Source: Pyxicephalus adspersus
Taxonomy: Eukaryota > Chordata > Amphibia > Anura > Pyxicephalidae
DNA length: 64,000 bases
Assembly: GCF_032062135.1 (NCBI RefSeq)
Contig: NC_092860.1
Span: forward strand, 131,892,947-131,956,946
Reading direction: 5' to 3'
Shown: piece after piece, positions 60,535 to 64,000 of the stretch
Numbering within the stretch: the stretch's first letter is position 1
How the letters are laid out: each line of letters opens with the position of its first letter
Position numbers and translations under genes: made by a program
Notes under the pieces: model-generated
Database searches by the model: none
Told to the model about the DNA's origin: nothing
Seen by the model: only the letters and a program-made list of their open reading frames with translations

Positions 60535-63500
60535 AAGAGCCATTGCAAGGGAGATTCCAGGCTGGCGGCACAAATTAATTGCAAGCCTCCTGACCTACAC
60601 ATTACATCTGTTGCTGGGTAAATTCAGGATCAGTACTGCTTTATATTAGCCAATATAGTGACAGACAGGTATTAAAAACAGTCAAAGTTGCGTTCTTAGT
60701 CTGAATCAGATACTTACACCCCAGCAGCAATTATTTAAACAAAATCCTTTTATACTCTATTACTGCACATGCTACTACACCTAATGGCTGGAACACTTCA
60801 TCTCTGGCAAGCCAAAATAGTCTTAAAGGCTACTGAGGTATCCCCACAAAGGAAAGTCCTTTCTTCCTATTCCTTGCAGGTGACCCAATAGATCTCAGAT
60901 ATTCAAACCACAGTCCTCAACTTCCCGCTGTGTCCCGCTGTGTCCCGCTGTGTTAAAATCAGCCAACACTTCCACGTCCATTCACTACGCATTTCCTTCT
61001 ATAACTCCCTAAAAACCAATGAAGCCCCAGGTCTTGAGGGCAATCCATAGAACTACTCATCCCCTGCAAGCAGCTGGGGGAACCCTTTACTCTGACAAAT
61101 GACCTGGGCTCTGTCTTGTGGTGGTCCATATGGCACATCAATTTTTAATGCTTTTTGTTTTAATGTTAGGCAGCAGGCATAGGTTAGAGGATATGTGCCT
61201 ATGAGGATATGTTCTTTTCAGGTCCATATTGGTGGTCTCCATGATAACAATTTGCTTTAGGGTTGAACTCTGGACAAACAGATAAATGCACAGTTAATAT
61301 ACAGGCCATAACAAAATGCATGTGTTTTTTGAACGTAGACCAAAGCATGAGTAATGGTCTCGGCTAAGCTTACACCAGTTGAGGTATGCTTGGTCAATGT
61401 TTGGTATTGCTAGTTTAATAATTTTTCCTCAGTGTTTCGAATAAAATGTTAACAATGGGTTTAAAAAACCCACAGAGCTGAAAGTTGTCTTGTTGTCTTA
61501 CAATCTGCATAAAATAGCCCTTCCACTGCTGTAAACATTTTCATCCTATTAACACGACATAGACTTAGACTATATAGTATATACTTAGACTATTGGTGGC
61601 CTTTCCATGTTATTTGATACTAGTCTACTGACTCCTTTGAGACCAGAATAAACTACCAAAATTTCTACCTAGATGACTAAATGGTATTTAGATTTAGGAT
61701 ATCCCAAACATCGAACAAAGGCCACTGATTAGCAGTATGCGACAGGCTCCACTAAAAAGTGTATAAAACTTGTTTTTATAGGGTTGGCTTTGATTTGTAA
61801 TAGGGTACATTTACCCTAAAGGGTAAAGTTTGTAGATCTATTGTTTTCCATAAAAGCTACTTCTATTAATCTGATGTATAACCTCACTTATGAATCTTAT
61901 CTAACTAAAAAAAAATCTCCTTTTGCTTTCTCTTTACCTTCACAAAACTGATTATTGGTAAATAGAATTACACTTTTAGGTAAAGGAATGGAGGTATTAG
62001 ATGAAAATTGGTATTGTTTTTTTTTTTTTACAGGAACTAGTTTTTCTACTTGTAACACCAATGGCAGCCTACACAAATTTCTTTACCCTTTACTATTGAG
62101 CATCATTCAGTTTAGGTGTCTGCAGAGCTATAACTAAAATATAATCCTAATTATAGTAATAATTTGCATTATACAAATTGTAAGAATTGCGATATTTAAA
62201 CTCATTTGTTTGCTATTTATTCCTTACATATTACAGAGGATTGTCAGCTATACATTTTCATTTCCTATAATCTTCCAAGTTTCCTAAATTCTATTTTTTT
62301 CATGAATATACCTTGAAGCTGTAAGCAACACAACTTCAAAGACTCATATTTAGTGACATTACAGACTAGAGATGTTTACATTATATGTATATTCAGAATA
62401 ATTTCACTAAAATAGAACATCTTTATGGATGAAAGCAAAGTTTCCTTTTCACAATTGGCATGAAGAAGATTTTAACACTCTTGTGGTATAATTCTCAGAT
62501 ACATTAGAACCAGCAATATATATCACTATATAGAATTACATGTTACATACCTTTCATCATGACCCTTCTCCTAAATTTACCTTTGTTATAAAAATCAATG
62601 CATTTGTTTTAGCTTATTTGGGAATAGAATTAAAAAAGAATAGGGTGGTAAGAGCTTGCCATTGCGAATAGGATGTGCTGGAATCCATTAAACAATGTTC
62701 TGTAAGGCAGTAACAAGGACAACACAATTATCAAGAGGGTTAATCCATCTAGCTATTACATGTTCTTTTGGTGATTGCAAAAATTAGTAGATAGATTAGT
62801 AGTTTTACTACAGTAAATATGTATTATGCTTTAGCTTTATGGTGATGCAGGGATGACTTCAAACCTGAACTTCAAGAAAAACTATCATTGCAATGAGCTC
62901 CCTCACCACTGCAGGGGTTTAGTACTTATTTTGTCCAGGGGTAAATAGTTTAGGGAAAAAAAAACCTGCAAGTTATGTGTAACGTTTAACCCCATAGGGG
63001 TGAGCAATTTCTATTTTTGTAGGGTAGCATAAGTAGCTCAAAAAGGCTCGTGAACCTCAGTTTTCTAGGGGTTTATTGTAACGCAACACATACAAAGAGA
63101 GAGGGTTAGAGTAGCAGAGTGCCATACAGTAGCAGTTCACATCCATTGCAGTTCATCACAATGATAGCTGACCTTTAGTCTCCTTGCATCACCCCTTGGG
63201 TCCACAATAGGCGAAGAATCTCTAGACGAGTGTAGAGATCATGTCCAGTGGGATCATGTTCTTTGGTTCCTTGTCTCTGAGCTACTTATTTTGAAGCTTC
63301 TCTCATTGAAAACAGACCATTTTACCACTGAGAACTAAGTTCTACTACTCAGTAAATTAAGTCTTTGGGCCCCAGCCTAACCAGACCCTGGAGACCTATA
63401 GGACCGTCCTCCCTGTCCCCTCTGATTCCTTTAGCATTTCATGGCTAGGGCTCCCCCACACCTCAGTTCTCATCAAATTTAACCTATGTTGTTCAACTAT

Positions 63501-64000
63501 TTAACTTATGTTGTTCATATGTAACAGAAACCTGCCATAAAAAGAGCCAACCATTGTCATAGGCCTATAGGGCAGTGATTGGCTGCTACCTTGCTGTAGA
63601 CAAGTGTCTCTTCTCAAACAAAAGGCAGCCAACCTTAATATGCTGAGAAGCGTCTTTCTTTGAAGAATTACCTTAACTTCTTCTCCTTTAGACCTGTTTG
63701 CTCAACTATACAGAGAGGTAGATATATTTCAAATAATTAGCCATTTGTTATGGGAACACATTTTCCCATCGGAAGACTCAAACTAGGACTCAAAAATTTG
63801 GATGTAGCCTCACTCCCATTGTTATTTTTTCTAGTGATATTGATGGTAAGTAGACAAACAGCAATATAAATCTAATCCATTGAAACTATCCAAAATATAA
63901 AAAGGTTATATTAGGCATAACGTTTCAGTTTTTTTTTTTGTTTGCACTGTTGAATGACTAACAAATCAAAATGAACATTATAGAAGTTTATCTTTTTTCC
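60535..64000. other. No gene recognised (3.5 kb)
   Basis: A triplicated CCCGCTGTGT decamer lies at 60924-60953. The stretch 62950-63650 is GC-richer and may be an unassigned repeat or LTR, but I could not find paired ends. Otherwise the sequence is AT-rich. Confidence 0.4.
60924..60953. repeat. Three tandem CCCGCTGTGT decamers
   Basis: Three exact copies of a 10-bp unit. Confidence 0.9.

Noticed and set aside
1..64000. CRISPR arrays, operons, bacterial promoters or phage genes
   Set aside because: The sequence is vertebrate nuclear DNA, and no regularly spaced short repeats or dense coding are present.

Overview
The window is AT-rich vertebrate nuclear DNA, most likely from a frog. That reading rests on the repeat content. 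There are L2-clade LINE 3' tails carrying the 'TTGGCGCTATATAAAT' terminus, a tRNA-headed SINE sharing that tail, several families of short DNA transposons (hAT, PIF/Harbinger-like, pogo/Tigger-like, TTAA-flanked), a Penelope-like fragment and an old L1-clade fragment. The species cannot be fixed from the sequence alone. One assembly gap of 985 N lies at 10716-11700.

No complete protein-coding host gene was found. The long open frames are either transposon pieces (13940-15400) or chance frames over microsatellites and repeats. The window therefore looks intergenic or intronic. A few short splice-flanked open segments, best at 44417-44544, are listed as findings only.

Layout. 1-10.7 kb: L2 tail, a hAT MITE (1469-1931), two Harbinger-like MITEs (791-1103, 6464-6780), TTAA-flanked elements (3981-4298, about 5400-5719), a foldback with about 160-bp arms (9132-9463) and a TA microsatellite. 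10.7-13 kb: gap, then a minus-strand Penelope-like reverse transcriptase remnant interrupted by a Harbinger-like MITE. 13.9-15.4 kb: a broken L2-clade LINE. 16.9-25.2 kb: further MITEs, including a hAT element with a perfect 8-bp target duplication (24794-25204). 30.0-34.7 kb: a local duplication (P and Q segments) in which one P copy holds a 631-bp hAT foldback element and the other preserves the empty site. 35.6-36.6 kb: degenerate L1-like LINE. 41-50 kb: TTAA, pogo-like and hAT-like short elements and a SINE head. 52-54 kb: hAT-like, Harbinger-like and hAT MITEs. 57.3-58.5 kb: three imperfect tandem units, the third carrying a short MITE. 60.3-60.5 kb: SINE with an L2-type tail. The remaining sequence shows no recognisable gene.

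The elements do not form a functional system. What they record is a history of nested insertions: MITE into Penelope remnant, hAT into duplicated segment, MITE into tandem unit. I did not find a convincing new biological system.
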